DNA of 47,276 nucleotides from Bryobacter sp. (lineage in GTDB: Bacteria > Acidobacteriota > Terriglobia > Bryobacterales > Bryobacteraceae). The DNA lies in the NCBI GenBank assembly GCA_022843625.1, contig JALHNH010000049.1:1-47276 (forward strand). Reading direction: 5' to 3'. Shown in pieces: positions 36,463 through 44,028 of the stretch. Under the pieces are notes generated by a model. The model searched no databases. It was given only the letters and a program-made list of their open reading frames with translations, and was not told the origin of the DNA. The number at the start of each line of letters is the position of its first letter. Within the stretch, counting starts at the first letter, position 1. Position numbers and translations under genes: made by a program.

Positions 36463-37177
36463 CGGGTGTTGCGCCGTGGACGATACGCACTTCACCGACA
36501 CCGTTTTCGAGTGCAAACTGCGCGGCACGGAGCTTTGCCAACATTCCGCTGTGGGCGACGCCGGTGTCGATCAAGTTTTGGGCATCGGCTGGTCGAAGAA
36601 CGGGGATGCGCTGGCCGTCGGCTCCGCGCACGCCTTCGACATCGGTGAGGAAAAGGAGCCTGTCTACTCGCCAGGCTGCGGCTAGGCTGGTAGCCATCTG
36701 GTCTGCATTGACGTTGTAAACCTTACCAGACCGGTCTCCGCCCACACAAGCGATGACAGGGACGAAGTTGTTTCCACAAAGGGTGTCGAGAATTCGGGTG
36801 TTTGCCTTCACAGGATGGCCTACCTGGCCGAGGGCGGGATTTACGAGCTCGCACTCAGTTAGGGCACAGTCAATCCCGGTGAGGCCGACAGCATCGAGGC
36901 CAGCGGCTACGAGCGAGGCAACCAGTTCATGGTTGACCGTTCCCGCAAAGACCTTGAGCACGGCGTCAATTACTTCGGGGCTTGAAACACGCAGACCGTC
37001 AACGAAATTGCTTGGCACGCCGCGCTCTTCGAGAAAGCGAGTCATTTGCTTTCCCCCGCCATGGACGACAGCAGTGATTGGGTTTGTTTGGTGAAGAGCG
37101 GCCAGTTGTGTTGCCAGACCCTGGCGCGATTGTGGGTCGTCTAGTAGCGTGCCGCCAAGTTTGACGAGGAGTTTCAC
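36407..37177 (-). CDS. argB: Acetylglutamate kinase
   Basis: The 256-residue protein is an amino-acid kinase: LLVKLGGTLLDD at the N-terminus (phosphate-binding lysine and glycines), AVVHGGGKQMTRFLEERG, the substrate region VDGLRVSSPEVIDAVLKVFAGTVNHELVASL, IACVGGDRSGKVYNVNADQMATSLAAAW, and LLFLTDVEGVRG. It phosphorylates N-acetylglutamate in the second step of arginine synthesis. The length is close to the E. coli enzyme (258) and lacks the N-terminal helix of the arginine-inhibited hexameric type, so feedback inhibition by arginine is less likely. Its ATG overlaps the argC stop by 4 bases (ATGA), and the acetyltransferase gene overlaps its end. Control is probably at the argC promoter. Confidence 0.93.
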   Translation of the reverse strand: MKLLVKLGGTLLDDPQSRQGLATQLAALHQTNPITAVVHGGGKQMTRFLEERGVPSNFVDGLRVSSPEVIDAVLKVFAGTVNHELVASLVAAGLDAVGLTGIDCALTECELVNPALGQVGHPVKANTRILDTLCGNNFVPVIACVGGDRSGKVYNVNADQMATSLAAAWRVDRLLFLTDVEGVRGADGQRIPVLRPADAQNLIDTGVAHSGMLAKLRAAQFALENGVGEVRIVHGATPDVLARVQSGEALGTAFLL

Positions 37178-38157
37178 AGGCCTTCGCCCTCGGGGAAGCC
37201 AAGGATGAGATTCATGTTCTGGACTGCCTGGCCTGCAGCACCTTTGACGAGATTGTCGATGGCAGCCACTACGACAGTGCGGCCGTCTGGCTGTTGTGAA
37301 AAGCCGATGTCGCAGAAGTTGGTGCGGCGAACGGAATGAAGATCGGGCACCTTACCGGGAGCATGAATGCGAACGAAGGGTTCGTTTGCGTATGCGTCCT
37401 GGTAGATCTGGTAAATATGATCTGTCGTGAATTCGGGAGTTGCACGACGGAAGTAGATGGTTTCGAGAATGCCGCGATCAATCGGGATCAGCTGTGCGGT
37501 GAAGCTAAACTGAGTTTCTTCAAGATTCGAGTTTTGAAGCACTTCGGGTACATGGCGGTGGTCGAGCAGTGAGTAAGCCGAGAAGTTTTCGGTGACCTCA
37601 CAGAAGGAAGTCTTCATGCTGGGCTTGCGGCCTGCGCCGGAGACACCGCTTTTAGCGTCGCAAATGATGCCTGCTTCGAGGTGGATCGCTCCGGCGCTGA
37701 CCAGCGGACGGATAGCCAGATTGGCGGCCGTTGGATAGCAGCCAGGATTGGAAATCAGACGGGCGTGTTTGATCGTGTTGCGGTAAAACTCCGGCAGGCC
37801 GTAGGCCGCTTCGTTCAGCAGATCAGGAGCGGTATGAGTTTCTTTATACCAGCGGCTGTAGTTTTCTACGGTTCGCAACCGGAATGCGCCGGAAAGGTCG
37901 ACAACCTTAGCACCGGCGGCCAGAAACTCTGCGGTCAGCTCCATGGAGGCCTCTGGAGGAGTCGCGAGAAAGACCACTGATAGGTCTTGATCCTTCACCG
38001 TTTGCCCGGATAGCGGGGATGCAGTGGTAGAGTCTGAGCGGTGTTCGAGCGGGATACCCGCGACGAAGCGATGGTGATTGAGAATCTGCAGGAGTTCGTT
38101 GCCGGAATAACCCCGGAAACCGACGATGCCCGCGCGGAGCGACTTGGAGCTGGACAT
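37174..38157 (-). CDS. argC: N-acetyl-gamma-glutamyl-phosphate reductase
   Basis: The 327-residue product has the NADP-binding start LRAGIVGFRGYSGNELLQIL, the aspartate-semialdehyde-dehydrogenase-like middle with the catalytic cysteine in ISNPGCYPTAANLAI, the glycine loop CDAKSGVSGAGRKP, and HRHVPEVLQ with a likely catalytic histidine. It reduces N-acetylglutamyl phosphate to the semialdehyde, step three of arginine synthesis. Both argB (4-base overlap) and the acetyltransferase follow on the same strand, so the first three steps are encoded together. The ATG at 38157 has no clear Shine-Dalgarno sequence, and the predicted transcript leader is only about 20 bases. Two ARG-box-like sites lie exactly at the start codon and the promoter, pointing to arginine repression. 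Confidence 0.93.
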   Translation of the reverse strand: MSSSKSLRAGIVGFRGYSGNELLQILNHHRFVAGIPLEHRSDSTTASPLSGQTVKDQDLSVVFLATPPEASMELTAEFLAAGAKVVDLSGAFRLRTVENYSRWYKETHTAPDLLNEAAYGLPEFYRNTIKHARLISNPGCYPTAANLAIRPLVSAGAIHLEAGIICDAKSGVSGAGRKPSMKTSFCEVTENFSAYSLLDHRHVPEVLQNSNLEETQFSFTAQLIPIDRGILETIYFRRATPEFTTDHIYQIYQDAYANEPFVRIHAPGKVPDLHSVRRTNFCDIGFSQQPDGRTVVVAAIDNLVKGAAGQAVQNMNLILGFPEGEGL

Positions 38158-38191
38158 GATTAATTATTCAGTGACTATGAATAATTATACC
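38157..38191 (-). promoter_or_regulatory. argC promoter with two ARG-box-like ArgR sites
   Basis: TGATTAATTATTCA (38157-38170) and TGAATAATTATACC (38178-38191) resemble the ArgR operator TGAATWWWWATTCA with one and three mismatches in order. They begin 21 bases apart, the spacing known for paired ARG boxes in E. coli. On the minus strand an extended -10 element TGGTATAAT (TATAAT at plus 38184-38189) overlaps the second site. The stretch also contains a perfect 10-bp inverted repeat, TAATTATTCA and TGAATAATTA, with a 7-base spacer. Confidence 0.65.
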
Positions 38192-38196
38192 ATCGG

Positions 38197-38673
38197 TTAG
38201 CGTTGTTCGGCGACTGACTTGTCGGCGAGGTCGCTGATGAAAGGGATTCGGACGATCTCGCGCTGGCTGGTCTTGTAGAGGAGGAAGAGCCAGACAGCGG
38301 TGAGGCCGAGTTTTACTGCGCGGGTAATGATCCAGGCGCTGTTGAAGATGTCATAGAGGATGCCTTCGAGCACCCAGTCGTAGATAAGCCAGCCCACAAA
38401 GAGGTATAGGCCCTGGAAGGCATGGAAGCGGACGTTGTTGTTGGAGCGGAAACGGTCTACCGCGAGAATGTAGATCGAGGCAATCCAACCGAGAAAGGGG
38501 ATATAGCAGAGGACAGCGGACGTGTTGTCATCAATACCGGAAAGAGGGTCGTTGGCTGAGTTTTTCGGTTTTGGTTTTGGAGGAACGGCTGCCTCAGATT
38601 GTGGCGCACCGCAGCGACCGCAGAAGAGATCTCCAGACTGGACTTCAAAACCACATTTGCTACAAAAGGGCAT
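38197..38673 (-). CDS. Zinc-ribbon membrane protein, DUF4870-like
   Basis: The 158-residue protein starts with a zinc ribbon (C4, C7, C18, C21 in FCSKCGFEVQSGDLFCGRCG), then a Pro/Lys linker. About three hydrophobic segments follow (SAVLCYIPFLGWIASIYILA, FHAFQGLYLFVGWLIYDWVL, AVKLGLTAVWLFLLYK). The sequence between the first two, VDRFRSNNNVRFHAFQGLYLF, matches the DUF4870/TMEM-type small membrane proteins that carry the N-x-x-VRFHA-x-Q-x-L motif. The function is unknown. It lies immediately upstream of the argC promoter on the same strand, ending 6 bases before the second ARG-box-like site, and is divergent from the metallo-hydrolase gene (73 bases). Confidence 0.72.
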   Translation of the reverse strand: MPFCSKCGFEVQSGDLFCGRCGAPQSEAAVPPKPKPKNSANDPLSGIDDNTSAVLCYIPFLGWIASIYILAVDRFRSNNNVRFHAFQGLYLFVGWLIYDWVLEGILYDIFNSAWIITRAVKLGLTAVWLFLLYKTSQREIVRIPFISDLADKSVAEQR

Positions 38674-38746
38674 AATCTACGTTTTCATCAGTGTATACGG
38701 CTTTGATGAGTGGATAGTTGATTCGCCTGAATGTTAGCTTGGAACT

Positions 38747-39751
38747 ATGCAAAAGCTGCGTGGCTTGTTCCTTCTATTGATGCTCCTGGCGGGCAGTGCT
38801 TTCTCGAAAGACCTGAAGATCTACTTCATTGATGTAGAAGGCGGGCAGTGCACGCTGATCGTAACCCCGAAGGGCGAAAGCATGCTTGTAGACACAGGAT
38901 GGCCCGGGAATAACAGCCGTGACGCCGAGCGGATTGCGCTGGTAGCAAAGAAGGCCAAGATCAAGCAGATCGACTGGTTGCTGATCACGCACTATCACAC
39001 CGACCATGTTGGCGGCATCACTACTCTGATGGACAAGATGAAGGTAGTGAACCTGATCAGCCACGGCACCAATACTGAAAGCGGTAAGGGTGCCGCACAG
39101 TTGAGCAAACAGTATGAAGAAGCGAAGTCAAAGACCAAGGAGTTGATCGTGAAGCCGGGCGACCGGATTCCGCTTGCGGGTCTGGATATCGAAGTGATCA
39201 CTGCACGTGGCGATGTGATGGGGAAGGCGTCTTCCCTGGCACGTGGTGCGGGCGACAATGCGCTATGCGGCGCTGCAGCCAAAAAGGAAGCCGACCCAAC
39301 AGAAAACGCGCGAAGCATCGGCTTTTTGCTAAAGTTCGGCGAGTTCCGCTTCCTTGATCTGGCCGACCTGACCTGGAATAAAGAGATGGAAGTAGCCTGC
39401 CCCGTAAACAAAGTGGGCAAAGTGGACTTGTATCTGACAAATCACCACGGGCTCTGGGCCAGCAACAACCCGGCGATGGTGCATGCGCTCGAAGCCAAAG
39501 CGATGATCATGAACAACGGTGACAAAAAAGGCGGCGATGCCGAGGCGATCGACAGCATGCGCGGCGCTCCTGGTCTTAAGAACTTCTGGCAGTTGCATTA
39601 TTCGATCAAGGCTGGCAAGGATCACAATGTGGAAGACCCCTACATTGCGAATCTGACTTCGCCGGGCGGTTTTCATTTTGAGGTGACGGCAAAGACGGAC
39701 GGGCACTTCACAATCCTGAATCAGCGGAACAAGTTCAGCAAGAGTTACTAG
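38747..39751 (+). CDS. Secreted metallo-beta-lactamase-fold hydrolase
   Basis: The 334-residue protein has a signal peptide (KLRGLFLLLMLLAGSAFS) and a metallo-beta-lactamase fold. The zinc motif is HYHTDH (H82, H84, D86, H87), with VDTGWPGNNSRD and the later ligands in LDLADLTWN and LTNHHGL. The first strand LKIYFIDVEGGQCTLIVTPKGESMLVDTG is that of the ComEC/Rec2-related subfamily. The substrate is unknown; export to the periplasm argues against DNA processing in the cytosol. The gene starts a plus-strand run with the acyltransferase (1-base gap), the SGNH hydrolase and the VWA protein, and may therefore belong to cell-envelope modification. A 25-residue insertion (GKASSLARGAGDNALCGAAAKKEAD) follows the first half. 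Confidence 0.78.
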   Translation: MQKLRGLFLLLMLLAGSAFSKDLKIYFIDVEGGQCTLIVTPKGESMLVDTGWPGNNSRDAERIALVAKKAKIKQIDWLLITHYHTDHVGGITTLMDKMKVVNLISHGTNTESGKGAAQLSKQYEEAKSKTKELIVKPGDRIPLAGLDIEVITARGDVMGKASSLARGAGDNALCGAAAKKEADPTENARSIGFLLKFGEFRFLDLADLTWNKEMEVACPVNKVGKVDLYLTNHHGLWASNNPAMVHALEAKAMIMNNGDKKGGDAEAIDSMRGAPGLKNFWQLHYSIKAGKDHNVEDPYIANLTSPGGFHFEVTAKTDGHFTILNQRNKFSKSY

Positions 39752-39752
39752 G

Positions 39753-41117
39753 GTGCTGAATACTTCGTCCGCGTATTTTGTCTTTCTGGCGGGCGTATTC
39801 ATCTGCTACTGGGCGGTTGCCCGCTGGCGTCTGCCGGCACTGGCCGTTGTGTTGGGAGCCAACTACTTTTTCTATGCCCGCTGGGATCTCTTCTACCTGA
39901 CACTGATTCCACTGGCCAGCCTGGTGGATTATCTGTGCGGGAGGGGGATGCAGGCGAGCAAGCGCAACTGGTGGCGGAGGATTTTACTTGGTTTGAGTCT
40001 CGCGACCAATCTGGGAATTCTGGTTGCCTTCAAGTACATGCCGGGCTGGGACAAAAACTGGCAGTGGGTTTTCCCGCTTGGCTTGAGCTTCTACTGTTTT
40101 CAGGCTCTTAGCTATACTCTCGACGTATACCGGCGGGATGCGAAGGCAACGTCAAGTTTGCTTGCTTACTTTACGGCGGTAAGTTTCTTTCCAGCGATTC
40201 TGGCCGGGCCGATTACTCGCGTATCGAATCTGATTCCGCAACTGGAGAAGCCAAAGAAGCTGAGTGCCACCGATGGAGGACGGGCATTGTTTTTAATCGG
40301 CCTGGGAGCTATGAAAAAGCTGCTGGTTGCCGATTATCTGGCAGAGAATCTTGTGAATCGGATTTTTGATTTTCCAAAGCTTTATAGCGGCCTCGAAGTC
40401 CTGGCTGCTGTGTATGGTTATGCTTTGCAGCTCTATTTCGACTTTTCGGGATACAGCGATATCGCGATTGGGAGTGCCTTGCTTTTGGGCTTGAAGATTC
40501 CGCAGAATTTCAACATGCCATATGCGGCTACAAACATTGCAGAGTTCTGGCGGCGATGGCATATCAGCCTTTCGAGCTGGTTGCGGGACTATGTCTACTT
40601 TTCTTTTCCAGGCTTGCGGGGTAAGGCGATGCCGTACGTCGCCTTGACGTTGACCATGGTGATTGGCGGGTTCTGGCATGGGGCAACCTGGAATTTTGTA
40701 ATCTGGGGAGCGCTGCATGGGCTCGGGCTGGCTGTGTGCCGTGGGTGGCAAACCTGGAGGGGGGCGTCGAAATGGGATCATCCTGTGAGCCGGGCTCTAG
40801 CCTGTTTCTGGACGGTGCAGTTTGTTTGTCTGGGCTGGGTTTTCTTTCGGGCGGTCAGTCTTGAAAATGCCATTGAGATTCTAGGCCAGATTGGAAGCCT
40901 GACCTGGTCTGCGGCAAATCTGAGCGGGACAATCCTGCTGATCGCCGGGATTGCGATTGCCGGACATTATGCACCGAAGAAGTGGCTGGATGCGTCTGAG
41001 GGTTTGTTCGCACGCACGCCGTTTTTTGCGCAAGCAATTCTGTTGTTGTTGCTAGCCTTGAGCATCAAGTACGTGGCGACGACGGGTAGCGCGCCTTTTG
41101 TCTACACGCAGTTTTAA
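39753..41117 (+). CDS. MBOAT family O-acyltransferase (AlgI/PatA-like)
   Basis: The 454-residue protein has about ten to twelve membrane segments and the MBOAT hallmarks: NYFFYARWD near the start, KYMPGWDKNWQWVFPLGLSFYCFQALSYTLDVYRRD, ILAGPITRV, LYFDFSGYSDIAIGSALLLGLKIPQNFNMPY, EFWRRWHISLSSWLRDYVYFSF and the catalytic histidine in GGFWHGATWNF. These match the AlgI/PatA branch that moves acetyl groups across the inner membrane to sugars in alginate, peptidoglycan or other polymers. The gene 8 bases downstream encodes an SGNH hydrolase-type protein, which is the expected periplasmic partner that completes transfer to the polymer. The GTG start at 39753 follows the hydrolase stop by 1 base. The polymer modified is unknown. 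Confidence 0.87.
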   Translation: MLNTSSAYFVFLAGVFICYWAVARWRLPALAVVLGANYFFYARWDLFYLTLIPLASLVDYLCGRGMQASKRNWWRRILLGLSLATNLGILVAFKYMPGWDKNWQWVFPLGLSFYCFQALSYTLDVYRRDAKATSSLLAYFTAVSFFPAILAGPITRVSNLIPQLEKPKKLSATDGGRALFLIGLGAMKKLLVADYLAENLVNRIFDFPKLYSGLEVLAAVYGYALQLYFDFSGYSDIAIGSALLLGLKIPQNFNMPYAATNIAEFWRRWHISLSSWLRDYVYFSFPGLRGKAMPYVALTLTMVIGGFWHGATWNFVIWGALHGLGLAVCRGWQTWRGASKWDHPVSRALACFWTVQFVCLGWVFFRAVSLENAIEILGQIGSLTWSAANLSGTILLIAGIAIAGHYAPKKWLDASEGLFARTPFFAQAILLLLLALSIKYVATTGSAPFVYTQF

Positions 41118-41125
41118 GAGGAGTC

Positions 41126-42493
41126 ATGGAGTTTCCGAGAAAGACATTCTGGACGGTGGTGACCATGTTTGGCATGGTGGCCGGGCTTGAGTATGTGCCA
41201 GAATTCCGGAATTACCGTCTTCTCGACTGGGATGCGGTGAAGCAGGTAGGGGATTTTGCGCCGAGCCGGGCGATGCCTCTGGAGCCGGTAGAAGAGGCGG
41301 TGTTGAAGCCGGGCCGCGTTTACGAGAAGAAAGTCGTGAAAGGCCAGGTTGAGCCGCTGAGCGACCCGGCCAATAGCCTTGCCGCATTTTATGAGGCGAT
41401 TGAGAGGGTGGAGAGCGGTGAGCCGGGGGCCAAGGTGAGGCTGGCGCATTATGGGGATTCGCCAACAACGGCCGACCTGATCACGGCAGACGTGCGGGGC
41501 TTATTGCAGAAACGATTTGGGGATGCCGGGCATGGGTTTTACCTGATGGCGAAGCCCTGGGCCTGGTATGGACATCGCGGCGTGGATAGTGATTCCAGCG
41601 GCTGGGATATTGAAGCTTCGAATCTGGTGTCGAAGAAGGATGGCTATTACGGTTATGGCGGGGTTAGCTTTCGCGGTGGACCGGGATCACGGGCGCGCTT
41701 TCGGTTGAAGGAGGCCGGCACCACGCGTGTGGAGCTGGGTTTCAAGCAGGTGGCCGGTGGCGGCAGTATCGTTTTGGAGGCTTGTGGGGAAAGAGTGGGC
41801 GATAAGTCGACGGCCGGGGAAGAGGGTGATGGTTACGCTGAATTTGCTGTGCCCGAAAGCTGCCGGGACCTGACAGTAAAGGTGGAGGGCGGAGCGGTGA
41901 GACTCTATGGAATTGAGTTTTTGAAGGCCGCACCGGGTGTTGTTTACGACAGTCTTGGACTGAATGGGGCCTACATCAGCGTGCTATCTAAATTTCTTAA
42001 AGCCGATCACTGGCAGACACAGTTGCAGCACTACGCTCCGGATGTGGTTGTGATTAATTACGGGACCAACGAGAGTGTTTTTGCGGCCTTTGTCGACAAG
42101 GTTTTCGAGAAAGAGTTGCGAGAGGCGATCCGCCGGATTCGGGTGGCCTTGCCGGGTAAAGGGATTCTGGTGATGAGCCCGATGGATCGTGGGGAGCGCA
42201 ACGTGAGTGGACAGATAGAAACTGTACCGGCGCTGCAGCGGCTGGTTGAGATCGAAGCCCGCGTAGCTAAAGAAGAGGGTGTGGCCTTCTTTAATACCTT
42301 TGAGGCAATGGGAGGCAATGGGACCATGGCGAAATGGTATGGCTCTGAGCCCCGGTTGGTGGGCGCCGATTTCATCCACCCGATGCCGGGTGGGGCGAAG
42401 ATTATTGGGAATCTGCTTTACAAGGCCATGCTGGACGGCTACAACCGCTATAAAACGGCGAAAAGAGTTCCGGAACTGGCTCAAAACCTTTAA
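41126..42493 (+). CDS. SGNH/GDSL-type hydrolase or acyltransferase, membrane-anchored
   Basis: The 455-residue protein has one N-terminal membrane anchor (FWTVVTMFGMVAGLEYV). The catalytic domain follows the SGNH pattern: GDS in RLAHYGDSPTTAD (S112), asparagine block VVINYGTNES, and the DxxH pair D415 and H418 in VGADFIHPM. A central insertion of about 130 residues (SSGWDIEASNLVSKKDGYYGYGGVSFRGGPGSRARFRLKEA) is a beta-rich carbohydrate-binding-like region. All three catalytic positions are present, so activity is likely. With the MBOAT gene 8 bases upstream it forms the pair used in AlgI-AlgJ/X and PatA-PatB systems, in which the SGNH protein either attaches or removes O-acetyl groups. Which polymer it acts on is not shown. 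Confidence 0.83.
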   Translation: MEFPRKTFWTVVTMFGMVAGLEYVPEFRNYRLLDWDAVKQVGDFAPSRAMPLEPVEEAVLKPGRVYEKKVVKGQVEPLSDPANSLAAFYEAIERVESGEPGAKVRLAHYGDSPTTADLITADVRGLLQKRFGDAGHGFYLMAKPWAWYGHRGVDSDSSGWDIEASNLVSKKDGYYGYGGVSFRGGPGSRARFRLKEAGTTRVELGFKQVAGGGSIVLEACGERVGDKSTAGEEGDGYAEFAVPESCRDLTVKVEGGAVRLYGIEFLKAAPGVVYDSLGLNGAYISVLSKFLKADHWQTQLQHYAPDVVVINYGTNESVFAAFVDKVFEKELREAIRRIRVALPGKGILVMSPMDRGERNVSGQIETVPALQRLVEIEARVAKEEGVAFFNTFEAMGGNGTMAKWYGSEPRLVGADFIHPMPGGAKIIGNLLYKAMLDGYNRYKTAKRVPELAQNL

Positions 42494-42544
42494 GCATTGT
42501 AAAGACCGAAACTTCCCTGGGCTCGTGCGCGTTCTAATGAGTGA

Positions 42545-44023
42545 ATGCCCCGCACAGTCTGTTCCAAAACCGCTCTGGCTGCCCTGGCGCTGAGTCTGGC
42601 CTCTGGACTCAGCGCGTACCAAGATGCTCCTGTTGTCTTTAAGAGCGACGTTTCGCTTGTTCGAGTTGATGTTCAGGTGTTGAGCGCGACTGGCCAGGTT
42701 ATTGGCAAGTTGCAGCGGGAAGACTTTGAGTTGCGGGAATCGGGCCAGGTGCGCGACATCGTGAATTTTGGACGGGAGAATTTGCCGCTCGACCTGGTGT
42801 TGCTGATTGATGTAAGCGGCAGCATGCGTCCGCATGTGGAGCGGATTGCCAATGCAGCCCATGAAGCACTGGGTGTTTTGGGAAATGAAGACAGGGTGGC
42901 GATATTGGTGTTTGACCGCAGTACGCGCACCAGTATGCCGTTTAATCAGAACCACGATGAGATTGTGCGGGGCTTTGAGCGGTTGCTCGACCGGGAACAT
43001 TTTAATGGCGGTACGGACATTACGCGTGCCATGTATGACGCGACTAAGTTTATACAAAGGAATGCCCGGGCTGGTGCGCGGCGCGGGATTGTGATTCTGA
43101 CTGATGACCGGACGGAGTTTAACGCCGATGAATTTGGCGTGGGCCGGGCACTGGAGGAAGCCAATACGGTGATGAGTGCTTTGATTACACCGGATGCAAT
43201 GGGCGGTATGGGACAGCGCTATCCGGGATCTTCGCGTCGTGGCGGGGGTGTGGGTGGTGGCTATCCGGGCGGAAATGGCGGGGGAGGATTAGGTGGACTG
43301 GGCGGAATCATCTTTGGCGGCGGTATCCCGGGAACACGACGGAATCCGGGTGGAGGTTATCCCGGCGGCGGTAATGGCGGGGGGAACGGGCCAGTGGTGA
43401 TCGGAAATGGCCGCTTGAAGTCAGCCGGGACGGAAGAGATCGCCCGGGCTTCTGGCGGGGATAGCATGACGGTGGATAACGCTTCGGCATTGCAGGATAC
43501 GCTGGAGCGAATTCGGCAAAGCTACGCGCTTTACTTCAACGCGCCGGAAGGCGTGAAGCAGGGTGAAAAGCGAAACGTGCAGATTGCGCTGACAGGGACG
43601 GCAACGCGGCGCTATCAAAATGCGGAACTGCGGTACCGGCCATCCTATGTGGTGTCGGAAGGAAGTACGACGAGCGGACCGAGCACGACCAGTGACGATA
43701 CACCGACCGTGACTCGCCGGAATCCGGGTACGAATGACGGCTTGTCTGACCGGAAGCCGGCACGAACGGACGATCCAGTTCAGGATTCGCCCAAGCCACG
43801 GCGGCGTGTTGCGGTAGATGAGCCGGGGAGCGGGTCGGGTGGATTCCGGCGGGTGGGAAGTGCGCCAGTGCAAGTGGAGAAAGAACCGGAGACAGTAGTG
43901 GTGCCGGCGAAGACTGCTGAAGTGAAGCCTGCTGCGGTACCGGCGAAAGAAGAAACAAAGCCGGCTGCCGAGGACGGCAAACCGGGCGGGTTTCGGCGGA
44001 TCAAGCCCGGTGAGAAGCCCTAA
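42545..44023 (+). CDS. Secreted VWA-domain protein with Gly-rich insert
   Basis: The 492-residue protein has a leader (ALAALALSLASGLSA), an acidobacterial VWFA-related domain (SDVSLVRVDVQVLSATGQVIGKLQREDFELRESG), then a VWA domain whose metal site DVSGS is at residues 89-93. The domain continues with VAILVFDRSTRTSMPF and GIVILTDDRTEF. It is interrupted by about 80 residues that are almost only Gly, Pro, Asn and Arg (GGGVGGGYPGGNGGGGLGGLGG and GGGYPGGGNGGGNG). The C-terminal 130 residues are low-complexity and charged, with a motif found twice, GGFRRVG and GGFRRIKPG. VWA proteins bind partners through metal. It starts 51 bases after the SGNH gene and may belong to the same unit. The Gly-rich segment could expand or contract. 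Confidence 0.75.
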   Translation: MPRTVCSKTALAALALSLASGLSAYQDAPVVFKSDVSLVRVDVQVLSATGQVIGKLQREDFELRESGQVRDIVNFGRENLPLDLVLLIDVSGSMRPHVERIANAAHEALGVLGNEDRVAILVFDRSTRTSMPFNQNHDEIVRGFERLLDREHFNGGTDITRAMYDATKFIQRNARAGARRGIVILTDDRTEFNADEFGVGRALEEANTVMSALITPDAMGGMGQRYPGSSRRGGGVGGGYPGGNGGGGLGGLGGIIFGGGIPGTRRNPGGGYPGGGNGGGNGPVVIGNGRLKSAGTEEIARASGGDSMTVDNASALQDTLERIRQSYALYFNAPEGVKQGEKRNVQIALTGTATRRYQNAELRYRPSYVVSEGSTTSGPSTTSDDTPTVTRRNPGTNDGLSDRKPARTDDPVQDSPKPRRRVAVDEPGSGSGGFRRVGSAPVQVEKEPETVVVPAKTAEVKPAAVPAKEETKPAAEDGKPGGFRRIKPGEKP

Positions 44024-44028
44024 GCGGA

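Noticed and set aside
41984..43057. Minus-strand open frame of 357 codons across the SGNH and VWA genes
   Set aside because: It spans two convincing plus-strand genes and the gap between them. No domain or ribosome binding site supports it.
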